Positions 62,036-64,000 of a DNA stretch of 64,000 nucleotides are shown here, piece by piece. A program made the translations under genes and the position numbers. The DNA is from Adineta vaga (lineage: Eukaryota > Rotifera). The DNA lies in assembly GCA_021613535.1 (NCBI GenBank), contig CP075497.1, positions 4,464,001-4,528,000 on the forward strand, given 5' to 3'. The stretch's first letter is position 1, and each line of letters begins with the position of its first letter. The notes beneath the pieces were generated by a model. It was not told the DNA's origin, did not search any database, and was given only the letters and a program-made list of their open reading frames with translations.

Positions 62036-62940
62036 TTCAATCTATATCATAAAAATACACATGACCCAATACTTATTTATCGTGACCGTTTATCCACACG
62101 ATTGTATCGTATTTTATTAGTTTTTTCGATATGTATACCATTATTATTCATTAAAATCTAACAGTTAAATCGATTAGTGAGATCGTTGCAAACCCATCTA
62201 ACGAAATATATGAAGTATTGAAAAAAAATATTCATCAACATTAAGATGTCCTTGTACACAAATGTCTATTCAATATGAAGATTTTATCAACATACCAATG
62301 AGATATCATCAAATTTGTTCGAGTGATTTTATTCAACCATGGTGGTACCAAAGTATACTTCCTCAAAATACTTCAGATATGGTAATACCTAAATTTGTCT
62401 CATTAAGACTGAGTTTATCTATCGCATATCTTTGACGAAAACATTACTTCATAGTAATCAATATGTAAGTAATATGTAATATGTGAACATTCTTATTCAA
62501 GAATAAAAACGAAACCAACATATTCTCTCAATGAAAATAATACAAGATGTTATTGTGTTATTGATTCAATATGTAATTTAGACAATCGATCTGTTAGTAG
62601 TGGTCTATATATTCAATTTGATTGGCAACTTGAAGGAATACATGAAGGTTACTCCATAGTTGATTCTGTATTAAAATCATCAATAATATGTTGGTTCAAA
62701 ATCAATTGTATCAATAAGTTAAAACAACTTTTGAATGAGTCGAAAATTCCAATACCTTTCTCAATTACTCCATTTAATTCAATACTACCTAGTCGATATT
62801 CTTCTGCAGCACCATTTGAATCTTATTTTGTTTATTCACTTATCAGAAGGAAAATGATTTTACATACATAATCATTATCAATATTAGTTTTATTGGTGGA
62901 ATCAGTATTATTACTCATTATTAACATTATTTGTAAATTG
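62036..62940 (+). pseudogene. Degenerate copy B of the same membrane-protein family
   Basis: A cytoplasmic/TM start (YRDRLSTRLYRILLVFSICI) breaks in frame before an ectodomain: SEIVANPSNEIYEVLKKNIH, then after another frame change RCPCTQMSIQYEDFINIPMR and YHQICSSDFIQPWWYQS. A further open stretch (about 62515-62868) carries NNTRCYCVIDSICNLDNRSV and SVLKSSIICWFKINCINKL, then shifts frame into KENDFTYIIIINISFIGGIS, the final membrane helix. At least three frame breaks are needed, so it is not expected to make a full protein. Confidence 0.55.
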
Positions 62941-63990
62941 GACATGGCGATTAAACATCTATGACAATGAATCAAATGATCCTGGAACTATTAATCGCGA
63001 AAGATTGAGTACAAGATTAAATTTTGTCATCTTATTCATTTTATTTTATACCTTAACTATATATTCAATGATCGCTCAAGATAGACCTATCAATATAGTT
63101 TTTTCCAATCCAGCTGAAAGTGATTATAAAAAGTTAATGATATTGTATTCAACACAACTTCAGTATCCTCGTCAGAAAATATCTGTTGAATACAAATATT
63201 TCACTGATATTAGTACAACGTTCCATCAAATTTGTTAGTATAGTATGGCGTGAGTGTGTGTTTCTTGATGAGTATTGCTATAATTATTCAAGAACTGACA
63301 TTCGTTCACGTGGTAGTATCTATTTTTTATTTCTTTCAACTTTATGTCGACTATCCCAAACAATCGTAAATAATGCTATTGATCAATTTCTCAATAAATC
63401 ATTCATCAATACTCGAGTCATATCAAAATCTGAATGTCCTCTTCGAATTAACGACACATTATTGAATGATAATGGAAGATGGATGTTCTTCCGAAACGCA
63501 ACGTAATTGCAGTGAATCAGGTGAAATTTATTATGATACTTCAGATAAGCGAATATTTGCACTACCTGGATGGAATATTGGATGTTCAGTAGTTGAAACA
63601 ATCTTACAATCAACACTTGAATGCTTTTATGATCGAGTATGTCTACAATCCTTACTATTCTATGCAACAACAGTCTTAAATCGATATCCCTATGAAATGA
63701 ATATAACAGCTATGGATTCTTCGAAAACAAGCCGTTTCAGACGTGATACTTTCATTCAAAACATAGTTGATGAATTATTCGTTGGAGAATGCAAAATAAA
63801 TAAATATTATTCATTATTTTATCATGCGTGTGCTCCAATTTATTGTTCATATACAATTCGTAAAGAAAATTATTATATATATACAACAGCAACATTGTTA
63901 GGATTATTTGGAGGAATAACTATTGTATTGAAACCAATTGTTCCAGTTTTCATAAAACTAACCTTCAAAATTATACATCGATACCAATGA
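62941..63990 (+). pseudogene. Degenerate copy C of the same membrane-protein family
   Basis: It starts WRLNIYDNESNDPGTINRER and LSTRLNFVILFILFYTLTIY (TM), then SNPAESDYKKLMILYSTQLQ and KISVEYKYFTDISTTFHQIC. The frame breaks here (63238) and resumes as RECVFLDEYCYNYSRTDIRS, breaks again near 63465-63508, and continues QRNCSESGEIYYDTSDKRIF, ALPGWNIGCSVVETILQSTL, ECFYDRVCLQSLLFY, then CAPIYCSYTIRKENYYIYTT and a C-terminal membrane helix LLGLFGGITIVLKPIVPVFI. The order RCPC/HQIC ectodomain, LPGW..GC..ETILQSTLECFY, CAPIYC, helix is that of copy B, showing tandem duplication. Two frameshifts make it a likely pseudogene. Confidence 0.55.
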
Positions 63991-64000
63991 AGTAGAATTG

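Overview
The window looks like nuclear DNA of a bdelloid rotifer (Adineta/Rotaria type). It is AT-rich, its animal genes are compact with many introns of about 45-75 bp, and splice sites are strictly GT..AG. It carries three innexins and part of a multi-copy membrane-protein family that I associate with bdelloids. At 56.3-58.7 kb it carries genes for the bdelloid spliced-leader (SL) RNA, whose leader I recognise from memory as the GCTTATTACAACTTACC... sequence. All gene names rest on recognising translated motifs, not on a search.

Layout. 0-10.7 kb (minus): a WD-repeat protein of the WDR87/WDR97 type cut by the window start, a small unrecognised acidic protein, and a MEIOC-like gene. 11.1-15 kb (plus): UNC50, tRNA-Gln(TTG), a DELE1-like Sel1-repeat protein and mitochondrial ribosomal protein L17. 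15-20.3 kb: gene-poor. 20.3-23 kb (plus): a Kv2/Shab potassium channel. 23.8-31.1 kb: three innexins (two minus, one plus). 31.6-39.8 kb (minus): R3HDM4, POLR2J, a BTB-BACK-Kelch protein and SLMAP, head to tail with 193-310 bp gaps; in the three downstream genes a 3' splice acceptor abuts the start codon, as expected for an SL-resolved operon. 40.5-41.5 kb (minus): a caspase-like protease. 43.1-51.6 kb: ARCN1 (delta-COP), tRNA-Ala(AGC), RAD51C, and WDR11 divergent from RAD51C. 52-53.1 kb: two small convergent secreted prohormone-like genes. 53-56.3 kb: no gene seen.

56.3-60.2 kb is the most unusual part. Two divergent pairs of SL RNA-like genes flank a U2 snRNA gene. In the second pair the plus-strand SL copy keeps its upstream element and leader, but where the splice donor should be it runs directly into the 5' end of an intronless 500-codon immunoglobulin-domain gene. 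This looks like a processed, trans-spliced mRNA that was reverse-transcribed and captured at an SL RNA gene through leader homology.

61.3-64 kb: tandem, frameshifted copies of the membrane-protein family. Cytoskeletal/ciliary, trafficking (UNC50, ARCN1, WDR11) and mitochondrial housekeeping genes dominate the rest.
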